A stretch of 60,302 bases of DNA. Origin: Candidatus Poribacteria bacterium. Its GTDB lineage: Bacteria > Poribacteria > WGA-4E > WGA-3G. The stretch covers positions 1 to 60,302 of the forward strand of contig JAAXHD010000152.1 of assembly GCA_012271015.1 (NCBI GenBank), read 5' to 3'. Positions 35,789 to 45,900 of the stretch are shown piece after piece (position 1 is the stretch's first letter; each line of letters opens with the position of its first letter). Below the pieces are notes generated by a model, which saw only the letters and a program-made list of their open reading frames with translations, had not been told where the DNA came from and did not search any database. Both the position numbers and the translations under genes were made by a program.

Positions 35789-37954
35789 ATGTCATTGGAA
35801 AAATGGACAACGCTCCAAACTGAACATATTCAAACCCTCGCAGAAACCCTTGCGAAACGGGAACTTCTTGCAATCGGAAAACTTGAGCCGATAGCGGATT
35901 TTGAGGAACTTTACACCTTCGCTGAGGCAGATCCTACACCGATTGCATTTACACCCCAATATCCAGCATGGCGATTGGAATCGGTCGCCGCCCGTATCAT
36001 TGAAGCGGTCGCGATCGCGGCACATGAACCGCTCACTGAGCTGGGGTATCGCGAATTTGCCCGTATCCTGTTAGAGCACACCGAATATCTCTACGCCTAC
36101 CCAGACGGTGAACCCCGTCCCAGACTTGAAGCGGGAAGCGCGTTGGCATTGGCAGGCTGTGTCTGTGCTTCACTCCCTCAATCGGAACTTTGGAGGCTCG
36201 CCGGATTTGGAAGGATCTCAGCGGTGTTGGCAGAGGTTGCACCAGCACCAACAGATTCCCATCTCACGCTACCAATCGATGCCGCTTTCTCGCTTGCGAA
36301 TGAACGAAACCTCCCGATTTTGGCATCCGCGGTGACCACTTATAACGCCGTTCTCGAACGCGACCTCACACCTCAGAATCAATACAATTTACCCTTCAGC
36401 GATAACGACTTTTTTGGCGCGCTCAATCTGGATTATCCGGGAATGGAAGTCGTGAAATCCGCTTTCCTCGCAGAGGATATACCCGCCGCAAAATCCGCAT
36501 ATACGGACTTTCGGAGAGAATTCTTAGATTCACAGCTTGAACATGAATCATTCCCACTAACAGAAAGATCCGATACCTATACGACTGCGAAAACCTATCT
36601 TGAATGCCTGCTTCGCTTGTCTATCCACCCGACACCGGCTATTACAGCAACAACAGAGATGGGTATCGCCGCGCACCTCCTCCCTGAATTTAGAGGGAGC
36701 GAACAACTGCACATGCTCTCGCTTCGTCGCTATAAGTGGATAGTGGATGCGTTCTTTGATTCCGACGGCTTCCACAAAGATCGGACACTGCGCGCCCAAG
36801 TTGAGGCGATCGCTGATTTCGTCAGATTCCTATCCGTTTACGGAAAACCTACAGAGCGGGACCGCTATCTTGCTGACGGAGAACCAGCGGAGCGTGCCTG
36901 CTACTTTCAAAAGATACAGACCTCTCTCGAAAAACAGGTGGAGACCTGTATCCGTATGCGTCAACCCGATTGTTCGTTCCCGCCGCTCGGTCCGCTTCCT
37001 GCTCCCAACTTCAATGCCGTTGAACTCTGCGCGATGGTCGATAGCGACTTTCGGCGTGAGGATTTTCCACGTTCTGACATCACCTCACACGCGCTTCCTG
37101 AGACCGGCTGTTATGTCATGCGGGATAGTTGGGAACCCGATGCACAATACCTATTTTTCGACACGCAGCCACCGGGAAAATCGAGTAACGTGGACACCTC
37201 AACCTTCGTGTTATATGCCCACGGGCGACAACTAACAACGGGTTCCGTTCGCCTGCTTGATACACCGCTATCCCCATCCGATAGGATTGATACACAATGG
37301 ACAACGACACCCGCATTCGACTGCGTCGAAAAGTGGCATCAAACCACAAACGTTCACCACAAACGCGCAATCCTTTACCCGAAAGGTCAATACTTCATCT
37401 TGCATGACCTCCTCCTCGGCGATGCGGCACACACATTGGAACAGATTTTTCACCTCGGTCAAAAGGTCACCCCCCATATCATTTCCGATGCAGGGGACAC
37501 ACGGACACAGGACCCACGCCAGAGCAATCTGTTCATCGGTGCAGTGGAAACGACCAACCTCTCGGTAAGGTTGGATGCAGACAGTGTTGTCTATCGGTGG
37601 TCCCGGGAACCACCAATCGCAATAAACACATTGTTATTTCCTATGAAACCTGAAGTTAAAGAACATCCGACGCTTTCCGCTATCGAAGTGCGGACCAATC
37701 CCGATGTTTTAGGGACAGGTTTCACCCTCCAGTTGCCCAACGCAACGGATACATTTCTCATCTCTGACGACGGCTTGGCGGAGATGTCTGCTGTAGGTAT
37801 TCGGTTTGTCGGTGAATATCTTTTCTTACGGAGAGATGCCTCCGGTTCAGCGGTTCGATTCGTGATGTTGAACGGTCGGTTTCTGGAGGTGGATGGGAAC
37901 GTCCTTGCCGATTTGGATGAAGCCCGCGAGAGTTATGTGGGGATGGAGGAATAG
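35789..37954 (+). CDS. Heparinase II/III family protein
   Basis: 721-residue polysaccharide-lyase-like protein. The N-terminal ~400 residues are an alpha/alpha toroid; the C-terminal beta-sheet domain begins near GCYVMRDSWEPDAQYLFFD and includes TFVLYAHGRQLTTGS, typical of heparinase II/III-like enzymes. No signal peptide is evident, so it could act on imported oligosaccharides. The exact substrate (heparan, alginate or other uronides) cannot be told. ATG 35789 is 27 bases after the preceding terminator's T-run. Confidence 0.8.
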   Translation: MSLEKWTTLQTEHIQTLAETLAKRELLAIGKLEPIADFEELYTFAEADPTPIAFTPQYPAWRLESVAARIIEAVAIAAHEPLTELGYREFARILLEHTEYLYAYPDGEPRPRLEAGSALALAGCVCASLPQSELWRLAGFGRISAVLAEVAPAPTDSHLTLPIDAAFSLANERNLPILASAVTTYNAVLERDLTPQNQYNLPFSDNDFFGALNLDYPGMEVVKSAFLAEDIPAAKSAYTDFRREFLDSQLEHESFPLTERSDTYTTAKTYLECLLRLSIHPTPAITATTEMGIAAHLLPEFRGSEQLHMLSLRRYKWIVDAFFDSDGFHKDRTLRAQVEAIADFVRFLSVYGKPTERDRYLADGEPAERACYFQKIQTSLEKQVETCIRMRQPDCSFPPLGPLPAPNFNAVELCAMVDSDFRREDFPRSDITSHALPETGCYVMRDSWEPDAQYLFFDTQPPGKSSNVDTSTFVLYAHGRQLTTGSVRLLDTPLSPSDRIDTQWTTTPAFDCVEKWHQTTNVHHKRAILYPKGQYFILHDLLLGDAAHTLEQIFHLGQKVTPHIISDAGDTRTQDPRQSNLFIGAVETTNLSVRLDADSVVYRWSREPPIAINTLLFPMKPEVKEHPTLSAIEVRTNPDVLGTGFTLQLPNATDTFLISDDGLAEMSAVGIRFVGEYLFLRRDASGSAVRFVMLNGRFLEVDGNVLADLDEARESYVGMEE

Positions 37955-38052
37955 CAGTCAGCTATCAGCGGTCAGCGGTCAGAAGAATAGCAGTCGGCGA
38001 TCAGCAGTTAGCCGTCGGTAAGAGGACATCAGTTGTCTGTTGTCAGACCCAG
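37953..38052. repeat. R1-type repeat between heparinase and DarT-DarG genes
   Basis: Runs of cagctatcagcggtcagcggtcag followed by cagcagttagccgtcgg and agttgtctgttgtcag. The gap 37955-38102 has no gene. Confidence 0.65.
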
Positions 38053-38102
38053 GATTTACAGGAAACCTCTTTGATTTTTTCAGGATTATAGCGTCTCAAT
38101 TG

Positions 38103-39287
38103 TCAGCGTGCAAGGAGATGCGATTCGGTTAGATATTGGGGATCAATTGGGTATTCACGAGGCAGATAAATTTCGACAGGGATACCGATTCCATGAAGAT
38201 ACCTGCACATGAGAGGGGCTACATCTGCCCAGTTTAAACCTCCTAACGCACAACCTAATGCAGACATTGCCAGGGATTGGACACCTTCTTCTTTGCAGTT
38301 GTTTTGTAACCATTCCAAACCGCTTTCAATATCTTCTATTCGCGAGTTTTGACGCCAGTGTCTTTTTGTTGCAAAAAGCAAGAACCATTTCATGGGGTTT
38401 TTTATATTTACACGGTGTGGTTTAAGGTCTGCCAACTCATCTGCGACTGATTCCTCGCGTTTATAGATATAAGGGCGTTCAGTTGTGATTTTTTTTGCGC
38501 GGCATGCTTTTTCATATTCCACATAAACATCAGGGAATTGCTCTTTAGCACGCAGTGCCAACCCTTTTCCCATAACTCCTTGAAGGTTAACTGTAACTGT
38601 TAACGTCTGCAACTCAGAGAAAAATATATCCCCACCATCGATAAGCAAAATGTTCTTACCGATCGCAATTCTACGCTTAGGTTGGAAAAACATATCGGGT
38701 TGAGAAATAATAGGAAATTTAAGGTTATTAAATGTTCCCTGCACCCAATTTCTAAGTGTATCGTCGGCGATCACAACCGAACGGATGTGTTCAGGTTTAA
38801 CCTGATCGGGAACTAAACATCCTGCCATAATTTTGCGTTTCGACCCGTCCGAACTCTTCCACCACTCACTTTGAATTATTTTTCTTTGTTGTTGAAGTCT
38901 ATTCAATCCTTGAACGCCCGGATGGAATTGCGTTAATTCATTGGTTGCGTTTCCATCTGCAATGATAACCCCTGGTTCACTTAGGATTGTGTCTGCGACT
39001 TCAAGAACAGCAAGTTTCTCTTCATTTGTTTCAAATATAGCTCGATACATCATCGGGTTACGTGGTTGAAAGAACAAGTTAACGTAGTTTAAAAGGTTCT
39101 TTTTCCCCCGCTGGGGTTTAACCTTGTGCCTCTTATTGGTGTCATTCTTAGCGTCCGTTTTCCCCTTGAACATCGAGATGAATTGCATCCCTTCTACTTT
39201 AATTTTCTCGTGGGAAAGGATACCCCGTTCGAAGATAGAAGGCAAATTGTCTATATGTGTAATGTAGTAGAAGTTTTTTATCTTCAT
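38103..39287 (-). CDS. Dead-DarT domain fused to DarG macrodomain antitoxin
   Basis: 394-residue fusion. Residues 1-~200 match DarT (DUF4433), a toxin that ADP-ribosylates thymidine in DNA: YYITHIDNLPSIFERGILSH, NLFFQPRNPMMY, then MAGCLVPDQVKP. The catalytic Glu of the DarT ECLVP segment is Gly156 here (GGA; Glu is GAA in the neighbour). Residues ~213-394 match the DarG macrodomain ADP-ribosyl hydrolase: VNLQGVMGKGLALRAKEQFP, FATKRHWRQNSRIEDIE with the catalytic Lys, and ALGCALGGLNWADV. The canonical DarG C-terminal DarT-binding domain is missing. It sits downstream of an intact DarT gene, so I infer that it is the antitoxin. Confidence 0.85.
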   Translation of the reverse strand: MKIKNFYYITHIDNLPSIFERGILSHEKIKVEGMQFISMFKGKTDAKNDTNKRHKVKPQRGKKNLLNYVNLFFQPRNPMMYRAIFETNEEKLAVLEVADTILSEPGVIIADGNATNELTQFHPGVQGLNRLQQQRKIIQSEWWKSSDGSKRKIMAGCLVPDQVKPEHIRSVVIADDTLRNWVQGTFNNLKFPIISQPDMFFQPKRRIAIGKNILLIDGGDIFFSELQTLTVTVNLQGVMGKGLALRAKEQFPDVYVEYEKACRAKKITTERPYIYKREESVADELADLKPHRVNIKNPMKWFLLFATKRHWRQNSRIEDIESGLEWLQNNCKEEGVQSLAMSALGCALGGLNWADVAPLMCRYLHGIGIPVEIYLPREYPIDPQYLTESHLLAR

Positions 39288-39408
39288 TGTTCTTTCACTT
39301 CAATGGTAGTTTCTCTTTGTTGCATTAAGATATGATTCCCTATTTCCATTAACGTCCTGCTTCTATGCTCGTTGCAGATGTATAACGCAGCTCAAACAAA
39401 TCTAACTT

Positions 39409-40038
39409 TTAGGTAAAAGGTGTGAATATATCGCTACCTATATCGGTGGCAACAACGCATTTCTGAATATTGGTAGATGATAGGTGCCCTTGAAGCGAAT
39501 TAACAACGCTCTGGTCTGCAACAATAAACCGCTGAATATCTTTGGGATTAACTTGATTAGGAACTAAACATTCTGCCATCAACTTGCGTCTAACTTTGTC
39601 AGAATGATTCCACGAAATCCATGAATCGGACTGAAGTATCTGCTGTTGTGTCTGAAGAATCTCCAGCCTTTCAGATCGAGGGTAAATTCGAGTGCGTTGG
39701 TTGGACGCGATACCATCCGCAATGAAAATTCCTTGTCTTTGCAACACTGTGTTTGAAATGCGCAAAACAGCAAGATTCTGCTTACCCTTTGATTTAATAA
39801 CATTGTACAGCATTGGATTACGAGGCTGAAAAAATAGATTCGCATAATCCCAGAGACTTTTGCGATCAGAAGTGCGTCTCTCCCTACGCTTGCTAGCAAG
39901 GTGCGGGAGATAAATGGTTGTGTCCTGAACACCCTCTGTCCTAACCCGTGCATGAGAGAGAATCCCTCGTGAGAGAATGGAAGGCAGGTTATCTATATGC
40001 GTAATGTAGTAGAGGGCTCTTATATTTGGCTCTTGCAC
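39409..40038 (-). CDS. DarT-like DNA ADP-ribosyltransferase (intact)
   Basis: 209-residue DarT family toxin (DUF4433) expected to transfer ADP-ribose from NAD to thymidine in single-stranded DNA. Segments YYITHIDNLPSILSRGILSH and NLFFQPRNPMLYN match the NAD-binding ARTT-like core, and MAECLVPNQVNPKDI carries the catalytic Glu156. It aligns with almost no gaps to the DarT half of the fusion gene downstream. The two genes lie in canonical toxin-then-antitoxin order, 121 bases apart. It begins 22 bases after the HNH-WYL gene. Confidence 0.85.
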   Translation of the reverse strand: MQEPNIRALYYITHIDNLPSILSRGILSHARVRTEGVQDTTIYLPHLASKRRERRTSDRKSLWDYANLFFQPRNPMLYNVIKSKGKQNLAVLRISNTVLQRQGIFIADGIASNQRTRIYPRSERLEILQTQQQILQSDSWISWNHSDKVRRKLMAECLVPNQVNPKDIQRFIVADQSVVNSLQGHLSSTNIQKCVVATDIGSDIFTPFT

Positions 40039-40060
40039 AATTGTTTCTCTTTGTTAATAA

Positions 40061-40822
40061 TTAATCCTCAATGATCTCTAACCCTTGCATTCGTTCAAGA
40101 GCAAAAATCCGGGTATCCTGCCGTAATTCGCAAAATCCCTCTACACACAACGTCTCACCGGACTCCCGACTGTTGGGTATATTCAGCAACCGCTCTGGTG
40201 TAACGACGCGCGTCATCCATCTTTTGGCACGCGGCTTTTTGTACTCGAACCGAATCCATTGGGCGTTGTCAATCGCCGACTGGATTTCCGCGAATTGTTC
40301 CGCGAACTCTACTTGTGACGGATTTAGCGTAACAGTCCCGAAAATATCAGGTTCTCGGTACATACTCGTATAACATGCTCTGCAGATGAGTCTGAGAGTA
40401 TCTAACACGTTCGTCCCGCCTTCAAATACCGGAATATCATGCACTAAATAGACATCCTGTTCCTCACCACAATCTGAACAGATCGAACCGTTTTCCTTAA
40501 TAATCCGTCGTTTCCGTTCATCCCAATCTGGGGGCCAACACGGCAGATGGTCATAGAGTCCGGTTAAAACGGAGTTTACCTTCGCGAGTTTCGCGCGTAA
40601 ATTTTCACCGTCCGCTTCTGAGGTTACGTCTTGCTCTGCCCCTCCATTTGGCACAAAAAGGGACAAAATGAGTTGTGACTGCTGTTGCTGCAATGCCGTT
40701 TCAATCTCATGTTTTTGCATTTGCAACATGACGATACACGAATAGTGCAGGTACTCTCCGTTAGAAAGTGCTATATCATATTCATAATCCGTCTCTATCT
40801 TACATACGGTACAATAAGGCAT
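40061..40822 (-). CDS. HNH-like zinc and WYL-domain protein
   Basis: 253-residue protein. The N-terminus has CTVCKIETDYEYDIA with a later HYSC. The middle HNH-like segment reads CSDCGEEQDVYLVHDIPV, then LICRAC. The C-terminal ~75 residues match a WYL sensor domain (WIRFEYKKPRAKRWMTRVV, then VEGFCELRQDTRIFALERM). WYL proteins often regulate phage-defence operons, so it may sense nucleic acid and control or assist the DarT pair. HNH-WYL fusion is unusual as far as I know. It is 17 bases after the AAA gene, in the same operon. Confidence 0.65.
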   Translation of the reverse strand: MPYCTVCKIETDYEYDIALSNGEYLHYSCIVMLQMQKHEIETALQQQQSQLILSLFVPNGGAEQDVTSEADGENLRAKLAKVNSVLTGLYDHLPCWPPDWDERKRRIIKENGSICSDCGEEQDVYLVHDIPVFEGGTNVLDTLRLICRACYTSMYREPDIFGTVTLNPSQVEFAEQFAEIQSAIDNAQWIRFEYKKPRAKRWMTRVVTPERLLNIPNSRESGETLCVEGFCELRQDTRIFALERMQGLEIIED

Positions 40823-40839
40823 GTCATCCCCCTCAAATG

Positions 40840-42462
40840 TTAAGCATCACGGAGACGTTTATCTGAAGGTCGCTCCTGCAGAACAGGAATCACATAACTC
40901 CGAATTGTTACATCGTCGATCGCCTCGGTCTCCACCCGTGGCTCTGGATCTTGGCGATGATCAAAAACAACATAGTACCCTTCAGTTTCTTCTTCCAATT
41001 TGAGGTATGCCGCTAATTGCTTCTTTCCTGCTTGATAGCCACTCTTACCTTCCCAAATCTTTGTCTCAACGATGTATTTTTGTTGATTGTGATAAATGAG
41101 CAGATCCATTCTACCGCGTCCTGTTTGGACCTCAAGATACATTACACCGCCAACAAGTGGCACAAACTGGTCAAGGTATGCCAGCAGTAGATGCTGTCCT
41201 ATAAACTCCTGTGGTGTATCTGGCACTTGCAGAACACGAAAACCAGCGCGGGCAATAAAATCCCGGAAGTTATTCAGTAGCAGTGTCATGTCAATATCGC
41301 CAGTAGATGTGAGATAATCTTGAAAACCTGCGACATTATTTGTGGGGAGATATGCATTTTCAAGTCCGTTTACCAACGGTTTAAACGCTTGTAGGATGCA
41401 GTAGTGGTAAATCGGATTGAGGATCTCACATAAGCCGTCAGCACCTTTTGCGATAACACCATACGTGGCAAGTTCATTGATGATCTCATTTTGAAGTGTG
41501 AAACGGACCCCAATGTCATAAGAAACGATTTTCATGAGAAGTCTTTCAAATCGCCGGTCCCTGCGGATATTGGTCAGCAGATGTGTGATATTAACGTTAT
41601 TTTCTTCAAGCAGCTGCGCGTGTGCTTGTGCGAAGTGTTCTCGGTGAATCGTTTCGTTTTTCGGGATGTCTAATTCCTCAGTGAGAATCTGCGCAAATCG
41701 GTTGACGAGAACAGGTTGTCCAGCGGTCTGCGTATGAATGGATTCAATAACCTCTGGGGCAAACGCCTGACCAACTTCTTCGGTATATTGCCCAAGGAGT
41801 TCTTGCACCTGTTTAAGGGTGAAGTTCGGCAGGTTGAACTCATCTTGGATGTTGAACGGAGAAATCGACCTGTCATAGTTTAACTGCGTAATACTCTTGA
41901 CGCCAACAATACCGATACTATGCGGACATCGAGAAACAGTGTTTGAAACATAGATACGGCGGAGTGAATGCAGAAAGCCTTTTACCGCTTCCTTCGGGAT
42001 GCCGTCAAACTCGTCTATGATGAGGACGACGAGTTGGTCCCCCAGAAAACTGGAAAAGCGTCTAAAGAATCTTCCCATCGAGAGATGATCGGTTATCTCA
42101 GCGTTCTCCAAAAAATCCGTTAACGCCTTGGGCAATACCTCTCCACGGCGCGCAAAAACATTTTCTATCTCCTCACAAATATCTGCTTGGAGACCGCTGT
42201 AAAAAACCGACGGCGTGCAGTCTTCATATACCTCAAAGTTCAACGGAATTGGAAAGTACGCCGACTCTTCGTCGGCGAATACATCCAAGGCACGTTGGAA
42301 GAAAGTTGTCTTGCCGGTCTGCCGCGGCGCGAAGATAACGATGTAACGCCCCTCTTTGACACGCATGATGAAATCCGCGAGTTCGGCAGCGCGACTGACG
42401 ACATAATTTTTTTGGGGATGAACGGGTCCCTGCGTTCCAAAGCGTCTCATTTTTTTCCTCAA
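40840..42462 (-). CDS. AAA ATPase fused to PD-(D/E)XK nuclease-like domain
   Basis: 540-residue protein of the AAA_14/AAA-ATPase-like group. Walker A is FAPRQTGKTTFF (residues about 44-55) and Walker B LVVLIIDEFDG. The C-terminal domain has MDLLIYHNQQKYIVETKIWEG, fitting a PD-(D/E)XK nuclease fold. It leads the four-gene operon with HNH-WYL, DarT and DarT-DarG genes and is preceded by a TTGACA/TATGCT promoter. The role, defence or genome maintenance, is unproven. Confidence 0.75.
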   Translation of the reverse strand: MRKKMRRFGTQGPVHPQKNYVVSRAAELADFIMRVKEGRYIVIFAPRQTGKTTFFQRALDVFADEESAYFPIPLNFEVYEDCTPSVFYSGLQADICEEIENVFARRGEVLPKALTDFLENAEITDHLSMGRFFRRFSSFLGDQLVVLIIDEFDGIPKEAVKGFLHSLRRIYVSNTVSRCPHSIGIVGVKSITQLNYDRSISPFNIQDEFNLPNFTLKQVQELLGQYTEEVGQAFAPEVIESIHTQTAGQPVLVNRFAQILTEELDIPKNETIHREHFAQAHAQLLEENNVNITHLLTNIRRDRRFERLLMKIVSYDIGVRFTLQNEIINELATYGVIAKGADGLCEILNPIYHYCILQAFKPLVNGLENAYLPTNNVAGFQDYLTSTGDIDMTLLLNNFRDFIARAGFRVLQVPDTPQEFIGQHLLLAYLDQFVPLVGGVMYLEVQTGRGRMDLLIYHNQQKYIVETKIWEGKSGYQAGKKQLAAYLKLEEETEGYYVVFDHRQDPEPRVETEAIDDVTIRSYVIPVLQERPSDKRLRDA

Positions 42463-42505
42463 GCCGTAATATCAACATTCCGTAACACACTCGCTTCGTT
42501 TAACA

Positions 42506-42534
42506 AGCATATCATATAGATACTTCATTGTCAA
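42506..42534 (-). promoter_or_regulatory. Promoter of AAA-DarTG operon
   Basis: On the minus strand TTGACA (42529-42534), 17-base spacer, TATGCT (42506-42511). It is about 45 bases upstream of the AAA gene ATG. Confidence 0.65.
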
Positions 42535-42553
42535 GCGGTTCGTCCCACCCCGC

Positions 42554-42729
42554 CAGAGCCATTCAATTGGCGGTTTTCTATCCGTTTTGTGCTGGGGGTT
42601 TCAATCAGAAGATTCCTTGTATAAAAGAGAGAGTCGGGAATCGGAGTGTTTTTGCTTGGGCGTTTCTTCCCTTCTACAGCAGAGGTCGGGAGTCGAAGTT
42701 CCTTCTTATAGGAAAATTGAATGGCTCTG
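42554..42729. mobile_element. MITE-like element with 15-bp inverted repeats
   Basis: CAGAGCCATTCAATT at 42554-42568 is perfectly inverted at 42715-42729; the interior holds GTCGGGAATCGGAG and GTGTTTTTGCTTGGGCGTTTC repeats. One more CAGAGCCATTCAATT end stands alone at 60060-60074. No gene in 42463-42944; GAAACACCCCAGCAAAAAC repeats follow at 42779-42814. Confidence 0.7.
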
Positions 42730-42853
42730 CTCATCCGGCACCCTTTTCTGTAGGAGGGTGGAAATTGAGGAAATTGGGGAAACACCCCAGCAAAAACACC
42801 CCCAGCAAAAACACTCTGATTCCCGACTTAGCCCATACTATCTCCAAAAACGC

Positions 42854-42882
42854 TTGCACGCAGGAAACAGAAAATGTATAAT
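42854..42882 (+). promoter_or_regulatory. Promoter of type IIG/ISP gene
   Basis: TTGCAC (42854-42859), 17-base spacer, TATAAT (42877-42882), 62 bases upstream of the ATG. Confidence 0.65.
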
Positions 42883-42944
42883 ACAAGCCACAATCTTTCC
42901 ACACCCGTATCATCAATCCAATAAGGCTGACCAGAAAATAAAAC

Positions 42945-45900
42945 ATGACTTTCCAAACACATTGCAACCGTTATCTACAGAACGTCCAACAAACACAAAC
43001 GACTTCAGAGGCGACCCCAGAACTCTCACTATTCCCACACCTCCAAACCTTCCTTGAGGGGATTGCCGTTGATCACTTCGATAGAGATACCGTCACATTC
43101 ACACAGGAACCGAGAAGGTTAGACCAGATCGGTAGACCCGATTTCATCGCGATGGACGGGTTGCTACCTATCGGTTATATCGAGGCAGAAGCACACGGGA
43201 GAGACCTGGACGCGTTGACGGGGCATGCCGCAGAACAAAATGCTCGGTTTATCGAAAACCTTGACAATTTCATCCTCACCAATTTCGTCGAATTTCAGTT
43301 GTGGACGGACGGGCAACTCCGTGCGACAGCAAACATTACGGACGCACCTGAAAATTTAGAGACGCTACTGGAACGGTTTCTGAACGCTGGAAACGTCCAA
43401 ATCGCATCACCGGAGGTATTGGCGAGATACCTTGCCAGACGGACGCGGGAACTCCAGACACAGATTGCGACGACACTCACCGATGAAGACAGCAACATCC
43501 ACGCGATGTTCTCGGCGTTCAAGGAGACGCTCATCTCTACGTTGACCCCTGACGATTTTGCGGATATGTACGCACAGACGCTCGCTTACGGATTGTTCGC
43601 GGCACGTTGCACACTCCCGAACGCGACGAACTTCTCACGGCACACCGCTGTTGAGGGACTTCCGAGATCAAACCCGTTCCTCCTCGAACTCTTCTATCAC
43701 GTTGCTTCTCCGAGACTGGAGACGAACGTTACTTACATTCTGGACGACATCGCGTCGCTCCTCCAAAACGTCCCGACAGAGATGCTCCGCACGGCGTTTG
43801 CCGCCAGAAATCACCTCGAAGATCCCGTTATCCACTTCTATGAGACCTTCCTCGCTGAATACGATCCGCAGCGGCGCGTCGATCGAGGGGTCTATTACAC
43901 ACCACCACAGGTTATTTCTTATATCGTCCGATCCGTGGATAGCCTCCTCAAAACGGAATTGAACAGACCTGACGGTCTTGCTGATGACGGGACGCTTATC
44001 CTTGATCCGGCAACGGGGACTGGTGGTTTTCTGCTGACGGTGTTGGATCACATTCGCGAATCGGTCACCGAGACCTACGGCACAGGGGAATGGAACCAGT
44101 ATGTCAATGCAGAGTTGGTGAAACGGATTTTCGGGTTTGAGTTGCTCGTCGCTCCGTATACGATTGCGCATCTGAAATTGAGCCTGTTCCTGCAAGCGCA
44201 AGGCTGGCGTGCCGATGAACGCCTCCGCATCTATCTCACGAATACGTTGGAGCAACCGGCAGAAATGCAACCATCCCTCCCCTTTGCGGAGTTTATCTCC
44301 GACGAGGCAAACGCGGCACTGTCGGTGAAACGGGACGAACCGCTCCTTGTCATCCTCGGCAATCCGCCCTATCAACGTAAATCTGCCAATCCAAGTCGCG
44401 AAGGACGGAGGTTAACTTTCATTGGTGAACTCATTGAGAATTACAGACAAATAAATGGAGAACCGCTTGGGGAAAGAAACTCAAAAGCACTTCAATCTGA
44501 CTATGTAAAATTTACTCGTTGGGCACAATGGCGAATAGATAAAAATGGCGAAGGAATCGTTGGCTACATTGTCAACAATAGTTTCCTTGATGGTCCCATG
44601 TTTCGGGGGATGCGGAAAAGCCTATTAGACAGTTTCAACACTATTTACTTGCTTAACCTACACGGGAGCAACAGAAGAACAGAAGCAGTTCCTGAAGGAG
44701 AAAGAGATGAAAATGTCTTTGACATTTCACAAGGGGTTTGCATCCTATTGTGTGTCAAAGAACGCGACATATCTGCTCCGCCAACGGTCTATTATGCAGA
44801 CATGTGGGGATCCCGGGAGGAGAAATATAGGATTCTTTCAGAAACAGATGTCCAATCCACGGAGTGGTACCAGTTACAACCGACCTTACCCCGCTACCTT
44901 TTTGTGCCACAAGTAACAGACTATAGTGCTGAATACGAAAGTGGATGGGAAATTACTGACATCTTTCAGATAGGTTCGGTGGGAATTGCTACAGGACGCG
45001 ATAAATTGGCGATTCATTGGACAACCGAAGAACTGCGCGAAACTATATCTGATTTTGTTTCACTCACTGAAGTTGAAGTAAAGCAAAAATATGATTTAAA
45101 AGATAGTGGAGGTTGGAATGTTCATCGCGTCCAAACCGATCTCCGTAATCATCCCGATATTGATCGACACATTGAGCCTATTCATTACCGTCCGTTTGAT
45201 ATACGATCGACATATTTTACAGGGCAGTCATCTGGATTTCACGGATGTCCGCGCCCAGAGGTTATGCGCAATTTGCTCGTCGAAAACCTTGCCCTCTGCG
45301 TCTGCCGAATTGTTACAGGTTCAAAATGGCAACACGCATTGGTAACTGACAAAATTACCGAAAAGTGTAATATTTCAAATCAAGGAAGCGAATCTGGATA
45401 TGTTTTTCCGCTCTACCTATACCCGAATCCTGAAGAATTGGGACTTGAGACAGAGCGTTCGCTCAATTTCAAATCGGCGTTTCTCACCGCACTCTCGGAG
45501 GCGTTGGGACTTCCGCAGGTGGTGCCTTTCGATCTGCCTGAAGGTGTTTCACCGGAGGAGATTCTCGCCTATATCTATGCCGTGCTGTATAGTTCGACCT
45601 ATCGCGAACGGTATTATGAGTTCCTGCAATATGGGTTTCCGCGTATCCCGTTGCCACAAGACATTGACCAGTTCCGCACGCTTGCGGCGTTGGGACAGCG
45701 TTTGATTGATTGTCATCTCCTCAACTATATACCGCGACCGGAGATCGCTCCTACAGGGACACGGGGTCCGGCGGTGCATCGGTTTGAGGGTGAAGGCGAC
45801 GGTGTCGTTGCACAGGTGCGGTATCTGGACGAACGGGTCTGGATCAATCCGACCCAGTATTTCACGGATGTGCCGCTTGCGGTCTGGGAGTATGAGGTCG

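Noticed and set aside
42587..43057. 156-codon plus-strand frame before the type IIG gene
   Set aside because: It runs through MITE and repeat words and overlaps the real gene start in another frame.
43668..44375. 235-codon minus-strand frame
   Set aside because: Antisense shadow of the methyltransferase core; no motif.
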